Below, piece by piece: positions 1-8,250 of a stretch of DNA of 10,886 nt (its first letter is position 1; every line of letters begins with the position of its first letter). The stretch is from Treponema sp. Its GTDB lineage: Bacteria; Spirochaetota; Spirochaetia; Treponematales; Breznakiellaceae. The position numbers and the translations under genes are program-made. The stretch is taken from the NCBI GenBank assembly GCA_020216655.1, contig JAIWNU010000165.1, positions 1 through 10,886 on the forward strand. Reading direction: 5' to 3'. The notes beneath the pieces were generated by a model. The model had not been told where the DNA came from. It saw only the letters and a program-made list of their open reading frames with translations, and did not search any database.

Positions 1-1
1 A

Positions 2-730
2 CTTAAAAATACCCATGTACTCGATCTATTTAATCCTAAACCACCAGTGCAGGACACAAAAACCGAACCTGTTCAGTCACCGTCTCAGACTAAAGAACCC
101 TCTCCAGAGAATCAAAAACCCCAGAGTGAAATCGAAAATAATTCGACACCTACAAAAATCACCCAGGATACACGGAAAACGCAGGATACGCAGCCTGTTC
201 AAAAACCATCTGCCCCGTCGTCATCCCAACCCCAGAGCACTTCTCAGAATGGGCCAAAAACTATAGCCCCGACCGCAACCAAACCAGAAAAGGTTCCTCA
301 AACGCCTCAAACGGTAGAACGATCCCTCTATTTTATGAAGCTTGCCGAAGACGGTTCGCTAGTGCGTACCAAAGTAACAAGAGCCATAAAAACAAGCGAT
401 AGTCCTCTGCTCGATGCAATCCAGAACCTGCTATCTGGCCCAACTGACTTGGAGAAAAAACGAGGGCTTATCAGCCTCATTCCGCCGGGGAGTAAAATTC
501 TTTCTGCCACCGTAAAAGATGGAATTGCCTATCTCAATTTTAACGATGCGTTCCAGTTCAATTCCTATGGAGTGGAAGGTTATACCGCCCAGCTTAAACA
601 GCTTGTCTGGACTGCTACCGAATTTACGACAGTACGGGCCGTACAGATTTTGATAGAAAACAAAAATCCTGTATATTTAGGCGGTGAAGGTATCCGGATC
701 GACAAACCTCTTACAAGGGAATCTTTTTAG
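2..730 (+). CDS. GerMN-domain protein, 5'-truncated by the window edge
   Basis: The reading frame is open from the first bases of the window to the TAG at 728-730, so the N-terminus lies outside. A GTG at 47 is the first possible internal start, but it has no ribosome site and the frame continues upstream, so I read this as a partial gene. Up to about base 319 the product is a low-complexity linker rich in Pro, Gln, Ser, Thr and Lys, as expected of an extracytoplasmic tether. From base 320 to about 712 it matches the GerMN pattern: an R-S-L-Y-F strand, an L-L-S-G-P segment, I-P-P-G-S-K-I-L, then G-I-A-Y-L-N-F-N-D-A-F and a closing strand. GerMN domains occur in GerM and lipoproteins of envelope or peptidoglycan context; the biochemical role is unknown. 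I infer an N-terminal membrane anchor or signal upstream. The 3' end overlaps the convergent ymdB by 4 bases. Confidence 0.8.
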   Translation, partial: LKNTHVLDLFNPKPPVQDTKTEPVQSPSQTKEPSPENQKPQSEIENNSTPTKITQDTRKTQDTQPVQKPSAPSSSQPQSTSQNGPKTIAPTATKPEKVPQTPQTVERSLYFMKLAEDGSLVRTKVTRAIKTSDSPLLDAIQNLLSGPTDLEKKRGLISLIPPGSKILSATVKDGIAYLNFNDAFQFNSYGVEGYTAQLKQLVWTATEFTTVRAVQILIENKNPVYLGGEGIRIDKPLTRESF

Positions 731-1530
731 TAAGATTGATTGATTCGCTCAATTGACCTGGCTAAGCCTGTTTGTGTATCAATTTCCACACAGATCCCAT
801 GAATTGTGGCTTTGCCCACGGCAAGTTCCATCTTGATAGGAACCTGTGTCTTGTTGCGGTTTAGGCAAATTGCAGTATCCATGCCAATAACGCTTTCATC
901 CACACCGGTCATTCCAAGATCGGTAATATAAGCAGTCCCTTTTGGCAGTATCCGCTGGTCTGCGGTCTGTACATGGGTATGGGTACCTGCAACAACAGCC
1001 ACACGTCCATCGGCATATAGTCCCAGAGCTTCCTTTTCTTGGGGAGATTCGGCATGGAAGTCTACAATATAAAAAACAGGGCTTTCGCCCTTCTGGGAAG
1101 CGAGATAAGTATCAAGGGTGCGAAAAGGACAATCGATAGGGGTCATATACTCTCTGCCCTGCAGATTAATAACAACCCAGTTTATCCCATTTTTTTCTTT
1201 TGCTGCACAGCCTTTGCCGGGTAAAGGCCCCGGATAGTTGCCAGGGCGGAGCACCGATGTATTGGCGTCCAGAATTGGCCAAAAATCCCGTTTTTCCCAT
1301 ACATGATTACCGGTGGTCACCATATCGGCTCCCGCTTCAAGCAGGGCCTTTAGGGCGGTTTCGGTTAAACCAAAACCGCCTGCAGCATTTTCCCCGTTTA
1401 CAACCACAAAGTCAGCAGCATACAATTCAATGAGGGAAGCAAGCCCCCGGCTCACTGCCTCGACGCCTGCTTCCCCAACCACGTCACCTAACATAATAAG
1501 GCGAACTGAGTCTTTGTTATTATCGGGCAT
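727..1530 (-). CDS. ymdB: YmdB/TIGR00282-family metallophosphoesterase
   Basis: Calcineurin-like phosphoesterase of the YmdB family; B. subtilis YmdB hydrolyses cyclic nucleotides and affects biofilm and motility decisions. From the ATG at 1530 the protein has 267 residues, the normal family size. The binuclear-metal ligands are all visible: D16 in L-G-D-V-V-G, E47-N48 in N-G-E-N-A-A-G, N75-H76 in T-T-G-N-H-V-W, H159 in D-F-H-A-E, and H184/H186 in G-T-H-T-H-V-Q. The C-terminal region has the family's A-Y-I-T-D-L-G-M-T-G motif. A TTG at 1536 would add two residues. Neither start has a good ribosome site, so translation is probably coupled to rny, whose stop lies 11 bases inside this gene. The stop overlaps the convergent GerMN gene by 4 bases, and I see no clear terminator there. 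The rny-ymdB pairing is conserved in many bacteria and supports the call. Confidence 0.9.
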   Translation of the reverse strand: MPDNNKDSVRLIMLGDVVGEAGVEAVSRGLASLIELYAADFVVVNGENAAGGFGLTETALKALLEAGADMVTTGNHVWEKRDFWPILDANTSVLRPGNYPGPLPGKGCAAKEKNGINWVVINLQGREYMTPIDCPFRTLDTYLASQKGESPVFYIVDFHAESPQEKEALGLYADGRVAVVAGTHTHVQTADQRILPKGTAYITDLGMTGVDESVIGMDTAICLNRNKTQVPIKMELAVGKATIHGICVEIDTQTGLARSIERINQSY

Positions 1531-3043
1531 ATTCAATGATACGGGTTTCCCGGATAATGGTTACCTTGATACGCCCCGGATACTGAAGATCTGTTTCAAT
1601 TTTCTTCGCAATCTGCTTGGCGAGCTCCTTGGACTGTTCGTCGTTAACCGCTTCATGGTTTACGAGTATCCGGAGTTCCCGGCCAGCCTGTATTGCATAG
1701 GCCTTATCGACACCGGAGAAACTCTCCGCAATGTTTTCCAGGTTTTCAAGCCGTTTAATGTAGTTGTCCAGCGTTTCCCGCCGGGCACCGGGCCGTGCAG
1801 CCGAAATCGCATCTGCGATCTGAACTATCACCGATTCTATACAAGAGGGCTCCACATCGTTGTGGTGGCTTCCAATCGCATTGATAACCCGCGGATCCTC
1901 TCCCAATTTGCGGGCAATATCCATACCAATCTCAGCATGATTGAGGTCCGAATCGGATTCCACGCCCTTTCCGATGTCATGGAGCAGGGCTCCCCGTTTT
2001 GCGATCTCGCGGTTCGCACCGATTTCGGCGGCCAGCATACCCGCAATAATTGCCACCTCTTTGGAGTGATACAGTACATTTTGGCCGTAGCTGGTACGGA
2101 AATAGAGCCGCCCCAGGGTTTTTATGGCCTCCTGGTTCATGTTGTGGAGACCCAAATCAAAGAGAACCTTTTCGCCCTCTTCAAAAATTTTCTGCGAAAT
2201 TTCCCGGGAAACCTTCTGAACCACTTCTTCAATCCGGGCAGGATGGATGCGGCCGTCGGTAATGAGCCGTTCCAGGGCAACCTTTGCAATTTCCCGCCGC
2301 ACTGGATCAAAACAGGAAATAACCACCGCCTCTGGAGTATCATCGATAATGACATCCACCCCAGTCAGGGTCTCCAGGGTCCTGATATTCCTGCCTTCCC
2401 GGCCGATGATACGGCCCTTCATTTCATCATTGGGCAGGGATACGGTGGTAACCGTTACTTCGCCCGTAACTTCCGTGGCAAGCCGCTGGATAGTGGTGAT
2501 AAGAATATCCCGGGCCTTTTTCTCCGCTGCAAGATTAGCTTCCTGCTCAATCTTGTTCAGAAGAGACTGGGCATCGTGCTTCGCCTCATTTTCGAGACTC
2601 TGAATAATGATTGCCTTTGCTTCTTCCTGGGATAGTCCGGAAATCCGTTCTAATTCAGCCCGGTACTTTTCTTCCTGGGCTTCCAAAGCCTTTTCACGTT
2701 CCTGCAGGACCCTGTCCCGTTCCGCAAGCCCCTGTTCTAGCTTCTCAATCTGGGCAACCTTTTTATCGATTGCCTCTTCTTTCTGCATGACACGACGTTC
2801 GTATCGCTGCAGCTCTACCCTGCGTTCCCGAGTCTCCCTCTCCTGCTGGTTCCGTTCGCGAATAAGTTGTTCTTTTGCTTCAAGAAGGATCTCCTTCTTC
2901 TTTGCTTCAGCTTCTTTTATCGCATCCTGTTTAATGCGCTCGGCGCGTTGCTCCGACGCCGTAAGTTGGAATCTGGCATACAGCCATCTTATGGTCCAGC
3001 CTAAGGTTAACCCGGCAAGAGGGAGGATTATATATAATCCCAT
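1520..3043 (-). CDS. rny: Ribonuclease Y
   Basis: Membrane-anchored endoribonuclease that starts mRNA turnover. The 507-residue product has the full family layout. An N-terminal transmembrane segment spans about residues 3-23. A long, highly charged coiled coil rich in Glu, Lys, Arg and Gln runs to about 180. A KH RNA-binding domain covers about 200-265, with G-R-I-I-G-R-E-G at 210-217. An HD phosphohydrolase domain follows, with H326, the H355-D356 pair in L-L-H-D-I-G-K-G, and a downstream H-H-N-D segment. The C-terminus resembles the usual R-E-T-R-x-x-E-Y-A-K ending. The ATG at 3041-3043 is preceded at a 6-base spacing by AAGGGG, a good ribosome site. A near-ideal promoter lies about 35-65 bases upstream. 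The 3' end overlaps ymdB by 11 bases. Confidence 0.96.
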   Translation of the reverse strand: MGLYIILPLAGLTLGWTIRWLYARFQLTASEQRAERIKQDAIKEAEAKKKEILLEAKEQLIRERNQQERETRERRVELQRYERRVMQKEEAIDKKVAQIEKLEQGLAERDRVLQEREKALEAQEEKYRAELERISGLSQEEAKAIIIQSLENEAKHDAQSLLNKIEQEANLAAEKKARDILITTIQRLATEVTGEVTVTTVSLPNDEMKGRIIGREGRNIRTLETLTGVDVIIDDTPEAVVISCFDPVRREIAKVALERLITDGRIHPARIEEVVQKVSREISQKIFEEGEKVLFDLGLHNMNQEAIKTLGRLYFRTSYGQNVLYHSKEVAIIAGMLAAEIGANREIAKRGALLHDIGKGVESDSDLNHAEIGMDIARKLGEDPRVINAIGSHHNDVEPSCIESVIVQIADAISAARPGARRETLDNYIKRLENLENIAESFSGVDKAYAIQAGRELRILVNHEAVNDEQSKELAKQIAKKIETDLQYPGRIKVTIIRETRIIEYAR

Positions 3044-3079
3044 AATTTACCCCTTACCGTAAAATACACTTATTATGAA

Positions 3080-3107
3080 ATTATAACGAAGGGCAAACAA
3101 TTGTCAA
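3080..3107 (-). promoter_or_regulatory. Promoter of rny-ymdB with consensus -35 and -10
   Basis: Read on the minus strand, TTGACA (3102-3107) is followed after 16 bases by TATAAT (3080-3085). Both hexamers match the sigma-70 consensus exactly; the spacer is one base under the optimum. The expected transcription start is near 3073. That gives a leader of about 30 bases, which contains the AAGGGG ribosome site of rny. Confidence 0.75.
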
Positions 3108-3116
3108 GTAAATACT

Positions 3117-3134
3117 TATACACAAGACTGTATA
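3117..3134. repeat. Inverted repeat TATACA-N6-TGTATA upstream of the rny promoter
   Basis: Two perfect 6-base half-sites separated by 6 bases lie 9 bases upstream of the rny -35 hexamer. The length and symmetry suit a dimeric helix-turn-helix regulator, but the site is AT-rich and short, so chance is possible. It is not followed by a T-run on the minus strand, so it does not look like the lptB terminator. No other copy was noticed in the window. Confidence 0.3.
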
Positions 3135-3196
3135 TTTATGCATTTTTTATGAATACGACAACGCTAAAAATGACCGACATTTGAAATTAATCCGAC

Positions 3197-3937
3197 TCAC
3201 ATACGGAATTCGCTTCCCAGATAGACCCGGCGGGCAAGCTCATCCTGCAGAATAGTTTCCCGGTCCCCCTGAGCTACGATAGTTCCTTCGTTGATAATAT
3301 AGGCATGGGTGGTTATTTCCAGAGTATCCCGCACATTATGGTCAGTAATGAGAACACCGATGCCCTTCAGGGCAAGCTGACGGATTATGAGCTTAATTTC
3401 ATACACCGCAATAGGGTCAATGCCGGCAAAGGGTTCATCGAGCAAGAGGAACTTGGGAGCGGTGGCTAAAGCTCGGGCAATCTCCGTTCGGCGCCGTTCA
3501 CCGCCAGAAAGGGTGTATCCAGGCTGTTTCCGCAATCGGGCAATCCCGAATTCCTCCATCAGCTCTTCCGCATATTGTTTTTTTTCTGTCTTTGTGAGGT
3601 TTTTCCTGCTCTCTAAAATTGCCCAGATATTTTCTTCTACCGTAAGTTTTCTAAATATTGATGATTCCTGAGGGAGATAGGCGATGCCCGCGCGGGACCG
3701 CTGATACATAGGTTTATGGGTTATATCCTGCTGGTTCAGCAGCACGACCCCTGCATTGGGTCGATAAAAGCCCACAATGATATAAAACACCGTCGTCTTT
3801 CCGGCCCCATTCGGGCCCAGAAGCCCGACGACTTCTCCATTTTTCATCGAAAAGTCTACACCGCGGACAACCTCTTTTCGGCCAAAGCGTTTGTGTAAAT
3901 TATGAACCACTAAATCATGGCTGGGCTCTACTTCCAT
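3197..3937 (-). CDS. lptB: LptB, ATPase of the envelope glycolipid export ABC transporter
   Basis: Cytoplasmic ATP-binding subunit that, with LptF and LptG, drives extraction of LPS-like glycolipid from the inner membrane. The 246-residue protein has every ABC motif: Walker A G-P-N-G-A-G-K-T at 41-48, Q-loop Q90 in Y-L-P-Q-E, signature L-S-G-G-E at 143-147, Walker B F-L-L-L-D-E at 163-168, and switch H200 in T-D-H-N-V. The Y-L-P-Q-E-x-S-I-F-R stretch, the F-A-G-I-D-P motif and the Y-L-G-x-x-F ending are characteristic of LptB rather than of other ABC ATPases. The ATG at 3935-3937 has an AAGGAG ribosome site 10 bases upstream, inside the end of lptA, with which it overlaps by 23 bases. LptF, LptG and LptD are not in this window. 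Confidence 0.94.
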   Translation of the reverse strand: MEVEPSHDLVVHNLHKRFGRKEVVRGVDFSMKNGEVVGLLGPNGAGKTTVFYIIVGFYRPNAGVVLLNQQDITHKPMYQRSRAGIAYLPQESSIFRKLTVEENIWAILESRKNLTKTEKKQYAEELMEEFGIARLRKQPGYTLSGGERRRTEIARALATAPKFLLLDEPFAGIDPIAVYEIKLIIRQLALKGIGVLITDHNVRDTLEITTHAYIINEGTIVAQGDRETILQDELARRVYLGSEFRM

Positions 3938-4574
3938 CGGAAGACTTCTCCTTGCTTTTACTCTTCAAGGTTCCCCGTACCTGCCCTTCCATCACCACAT
4001 CATCGGTAGCAAGATCTACCCGTATTGAATCGGAGCTGAACTCATCTCCATCCTTATACACAACAGGAGATCCGCTTAGTTCAAGTATTTTTTCCTTACG
4101 GCGGTACAATGCATACTCCGAACGGCAGACGAGCTTGTCTTTAAAAATGCGAACATTTATTTGCAGCAGGACCGTTCCCGCTTTATCGTCATACTCAATA
4201 AAACGCCCCCTGGCAATAACCTTGTTTTCCTTATCCTCCAGGGTAGAATCTCCTTCGAGACGGGCCTTTTTAAGCTCCCGGTCGTATAAAAGATTGGACG
4301 TGGTAAAACGAATCCCCTTTTGTTCATCAATCCCGATAACCGTACCGCTGCATTGGAGATAGCGATTGTCTTTACCAGAAATTTCAATTCGTTCTGCTTG
4401 GATAGTTATATTTTCCGACCATACGCGGGCGCTGCCGCTCAGAATCACCGATTCCTTTCCCGTTGCCTTAGTCCCTATCATTGTATCTGCTTGAAAACGA
4501 AACGTTTCAGCGCCGGCAAATGTATAGACAAACAGGAAAGCTAAAATAGTACAGATTGATGAACGGAGCCCCAC
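3915..4574 (-). CDS. lptA: LptA/OstA-like periplasmic bridge protein
   Basis: The 219-residue product starts with a classical signal peptide: a short basic start, a hydrophobic core at about 6-19 and A-G-A before E23. The mature part is beta-rich with the OstA/LptA repeat style (G-S-A-R-V-W, A-E-R-I-E-I, G-T-V-I-G, R-F-I-E-Y-D, L-S-G-S-P-V-V). LptA oligomers form the periplasmic bridge that carries glycolipid from LptBFGC to the outer membrane. The C-terminal tail is short, charged and Ser/Lys-rich. The GTG start at 4572-4574 is supported by AGGAGG 10 bases upstream and by the 1-base overlap with the lptC stop (TAGTG). Its place between lptC and lptB supports the call more than motif identity does, since this fold is poorly conserved. 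Confidence 0.85.
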   Translation of the reverse strand: MGLRSSICTILAFLFVYTFAGAETFRFQADTMIGTKATGKESVILSGSARVWSENITIQAERIEISGKDNRYLQCSGTVIGIDEQKGIRFTTSNLLYDRELKKARLEGDSTLEDKENKVIARGRFIEYDDKAGTVLLQINVRIFKDKLVCRSEYALYRRKEKILELSGSPVVYKDGDEFSSDSIRVDLATDDVVMEGQVRGTLKSKSKEKSSDGSRAQP

Positions 4575-5164
4575 TATTTTGTTTCCTCCTGATATGTACC
4601 GGAAACTGGACCGGCAAACGTCCAGGACCTGCTCCGGCCATCGGCACTAAAGCCTTTTCCACTTAGTATGCTGCCATCTTTGCGTTTAAGGAGCACCTGA
4701 TCATTCTGCGGTCCAAACAGCTTTTTCTGGCCGTTGTTCCATTGCAGGGTGCTGGCTTCTACCGAGAGATCTTCTGAATTAACAGTGATTCTCACACCTT
4801 CTGCAAAACTGGCATCCGATGTTGCGGTCCAGAACTGAGCATAACCGGCAGAGCCTACCGCTTCGGGGCTGCTGTTTTCTTTGGAAAATTGTTCAAACCG
4901 GATATTCTGTACTTGAAGCAGGCGTTTTTGTTCAAACCGGTCAACCTGATCCGCCTGCATATGCAAAGTAATTTTGCCGTCCTTAACTCGGACATAATCT
5001 ACGTCCTGCATAACCAGGTCAGGTCTTTCAGTTTCAGCTTCTGACACAGAAGAATAATCGAAGGAACAGGCGGGTGAAACGATGAGGATAGTAAGGAGTA
5101 AAACAAGATTCCGGACATACCGAGGAAGCATCCTATACATTACAGATATATCCGGAACGTTCAT
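4574..5164 (-). CDS. lptC: LptC-like protein, probable lipoprotein
   Basis: A 196-residue protein with a basic N-terminus, a hydrophobic stretch at about 20-31 and S-P-A-C with C33, which fits a relaxed lipobox of the kind spirochaetes use. The mature region (D-Y-V-R-V-K-D-G-K-I-T-L-H-M-Q-A-D, then S-V-E-A-S-T-L-Q-W-N and I-L-S-G-K-G-F-S) has the LptC/YrbK beta pattern. LptC receives glycolipid from LptB2FG and passes it to LptA; the E. coli protein is held by a single transmembrane helix rather than by lipid. The ATG at 5162-5164 is 11 bases after the pyrG stop, and the gap contains GGAAAGG as ribosome site. Starts at M9 or M12 would give a more usual signal-peptide length, so the start is less certain than the gene. 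Position before lptA and lptB supports the call. Confidence 0.8.
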   Translation of the reverse strand: MNVPDISVMYRMLPRYVRNLVLLLTILIVSPACSFDYSSVSEAETERPDLVMQDVDYVRVKDGKITLHMQADQVDRFEQKRLLQVQNIRFEQFSKENSSPEAVGSAGYAQFWTATSDASFAEGVRITVNSEDLSVEASTLQWNNGQKKLFGPQNDQVLLKRKDGSILSGKGFSADGRSRSWTFAGPVSGTYQEETK

Positions 5165-5175
5165 GGACCTTTCCG

Positions 5176-6844
<1,669 letters not shown>

Positions 6845-6870
6845 CGGTCGGAAAAGAAAGCCTTTAGTGG

Positions 6871-7356
6871 CTATATGCTTTGTACCGGCTGGGAAGAATC
6901 TAGATATAAGACCTGATTGTTTCCGGAACTATACGCAATACTGTCGGGCAATTCGTTTTGGGCTGACTGCACCATCGAATTATCTAAAAAAATAGGGATA
7001 TGAAGACGCAAGGCTAACACTAAGCTATCTGCAGGCCCCACTGATAGATAATGATGAAACAAACGGCCACGATATCTGAGCCGGCCATAATATCCAGAAA
7101 GATTTGAACCCCATAATTCGACAAATTCGGCAGTACAACCCTGTTCCCGTAACAGAGTAACTACCACATCATGGATACGGGGCTGAGGAGTCACAAGCGC
7201 TTCAGAGGCCATAATGATAGAACTTGCTTCGAAGGGGTTTACCGGCAAGCTGATACATGCATTATTTTGCAGTACTTTTAACAATACGAAGGGAGTGTCC
7301 CTGACCTCATCATATAAAACTGCAACAACATGGGCCTCATTGAGTTGTTTCATCAT
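6871..7356 (-). CDS. Bifunctional nuclease (DUF151, BFN) family protein
   Basis: A 161-residue soluble protein with the DUF151 pattern. It shows S-L-P-V-N-P-F-E-A-S-S-I at 36-47 (family: L-P-I-x-I-G-x-x-E-A), P-Q-P-R-I-H-D at 57-63 (family: R-P-x-T-H-D), a Y-Y-G-R-L strand at 89-93, and G-P-A-D-S-L-V-L-A-L-R at 107-117 followed by P-I-F. Some members are reported to have RNase and DNase activity; most are uncharacterised. This copy is divergent: the usual R-P-S-D is G-P-A-D, though the Asp is kept. Two adjacent ATG codons (7354-7356 and 7351-7353) could start it, and neither has a ribosome site. It lies 63 bases upstream of pyrG on the same strand with no visible terminator between. It is divergent to cheR, with which it shares a promoter region. 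Confidence 0.75.
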   Translation of the reverse strand: MMKQLNEAHVVAVLYDEVRDTPFVLLKVLQNNACISLPVNPFEASSIIMASEALVTPQPRIHDVVVTLLREQGCTAEFVELWGSNLSGYYGRLRYRGRLFHHYLSVGPADSLVLALRLHIPIFLDNSMVQSAQNELPDSIAYSSGNNQVLYLDSSQPVQSI

Positions 7357-7363
7357 AGTTTTA

Positions 7364-7392
7364 ACTATAGCACAAGCTTATTCAATTGACAG
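7364..7392 (-). promoter_or_regulatory. Promoter of the DUF151 gene (extended -10), probably leaderless
   Basis: On the minus strand TATAGT (7364-7369, 5 of 6) is preceded by TGC, giving an extended -10 motif. CTGTCA (7387-7392, 4 of 6) lies 17 bases upstream as a weak -35. The -10 ends 7 bases before the first ATG of the DUF151 gene, which puts the start of transcription at or next to the start codon. Confidence 0.5.
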
Positions 7393-7414
7393 TTTATCAA
7401 TCACTTCTTACACT
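7386..7414 (+). promoter_or_regulatory. Promoter of the cheR-cheB unit, probably leaderless
   Basis: A perfect TTGACA (7386-7391) is followed after 17 bases by TACACT (7409-7414, 4 of 6). The -10 ends 7 bases before the cheR ATG, so the transcript should start at 7421-7422, on the start codon itself. The -35 overlaps five bases of the divergent DUF151 promoter's -35. Confidence 0.55.
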
Positions 7415-7421
7415 TTATTTT

Positions 7422-8237
7422 ATGAGCGATTTTCTTACCGATGCGGAATTTGAACAGTTTCGAAAACTTATTTATGAAGAAAGTGGTATTCATTTCTCGG
7501 CCACAAACCGTTCAATTCTGGAAAGCCGCATAAAAGAACAGCTTCGCGCCAACAATCTTGAACATGTTCAAGATTATTTTATAAAAGTTTCAAAAAACAA
7601 GGATGAACTCAAAGAGTTTCTGGATTCTATTACCACCAATCTTACGAGGTTTTTCCGCAACCAGGCCCATTTCGACGCCCTTGAAAAATATGTAATTCCT
7701 GAATTAATAAAGATTAAACATAATTCTGGAGACACAAGAATTAAAATATGGAGTGCCGGCTGCTCTACCGGAGAAGAACCATACACCATAGCTATGTTGA
7801 TGAAAGAAGTCCTCGTACCGCCATGGAAGGCGGAGATTATTGCTAGCGATATCAGCCTTAAATCGCTCATGGTTGGCAAAGAGGGTTTCTATCAGGATGC
7901 TAAAATTGCAGGAATTCCCGACAATTATCTAAAAAAGTACTTTGACCGAGTTGAAGGCGGTTACCGTATTCACGATGATATAAAAGCGATGATTCGTTTT
8001 GACTATCATAACTTAAAATACGATTCGGGGCTTCGCGGCCTCGATGTAGTATTCTGCCGTAACGTCCTTATCTATTTTGATGAAGCAGCCCAGAAAGCTG
8101 CGGTTGAACGGTTTTGGGAAGCGATGGCACCAAAATCATTTTTATTTATCGGACATTCAGAATCCCTGTTTGGCATGAACACCCGCTTTGAATTCCTAAA
8201 AACTGAGTGGTCAACCCTCTACAGAAAATACACATGA
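7422..8237 (+). CDS. cheR: Chemotaxis protein methyltransferase CheR
   Basis: Uses S-adenosylmethionine to methylate glutamates of chemoreceptors, opposing CheB in adaptation. The 271-residue protein has the small helical CheR N-domain at about 1-75, then T-T-N-L-T-R-F-F-R at 71-79, corresponding to the usual N-E-T-x-F-F-R segment. The SAM-binding loop W-S-A-G-C-S-T-G-E-E-P spans 110-120 and F-C-R-N-V-L-I-Y-F-D begins at 211. There is no C-terminal pentapeptide-binding extension. I chose the ATG at 7422 because the protein then starts as CheR proteins usually do. The upstream in-frame TTG at 7386 is the first part of the -35 hexamer. No ribosome site precedes either start. cheB follows 13 bases after the stop, so the two form an operon. 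Confidence 0.95.
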   Translation: MSDFLTDAEFEQFRKLIYEESGIHFSATNRSILESRIKEQLRANNLEHVQDYFIKVSKNKDELKEFLDSITTNLTRFFRNQAHFDALEKYVIPELIKIKHNSGDTRIKIWSAGCSTGEEPYTIAMLMKEVLVPPWKAEIIASDISLKSLMVGKEGFYQDAKIAGIPDNYLKKYFDRVEGGYRIHDDIKAMIRFDYHNLKYDSGLRGLDVVFCRNVLIYFDEAAQKAAVERFWEAMAPKSFLFIGHSESLFGMNTRFEFLKTEWSTLYRKYT

Positions 8238-8250
8238 TAGGAGCACCCTT

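Noticed and set aside
140..200. Short repeat CAGGATAC in the GerMN linker as a tandem repeat element
   Set aside because: Only two copies in low-complexity coding sequence; it is explained by repeated T-Q-D-T codons in the linker.
1313..2635. A 440-codon open frame on the plus strand, antisense to rny and the end of ymdB
   Set aside because: It is a shadow of rny, whose KH, HD and coiled-coil domains are unmistakable on the other strand. The antisense product has no recognisable domain and no ribosome site.
3166..3182. AAATG-N5-CATTT hairpin as terminator of the lpt operon
   Set aside because: The stem has only five AT-rich pairs and the T-run is too short to support a call.
7386..7421. TTG at 7386 as the cheR start, adding 12 residues
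   Set aside because: The TTG is the first part of the TTGACA -35 hexamer, it has no ribosome site, and the added residues do not resemble the CheR N-terminus.
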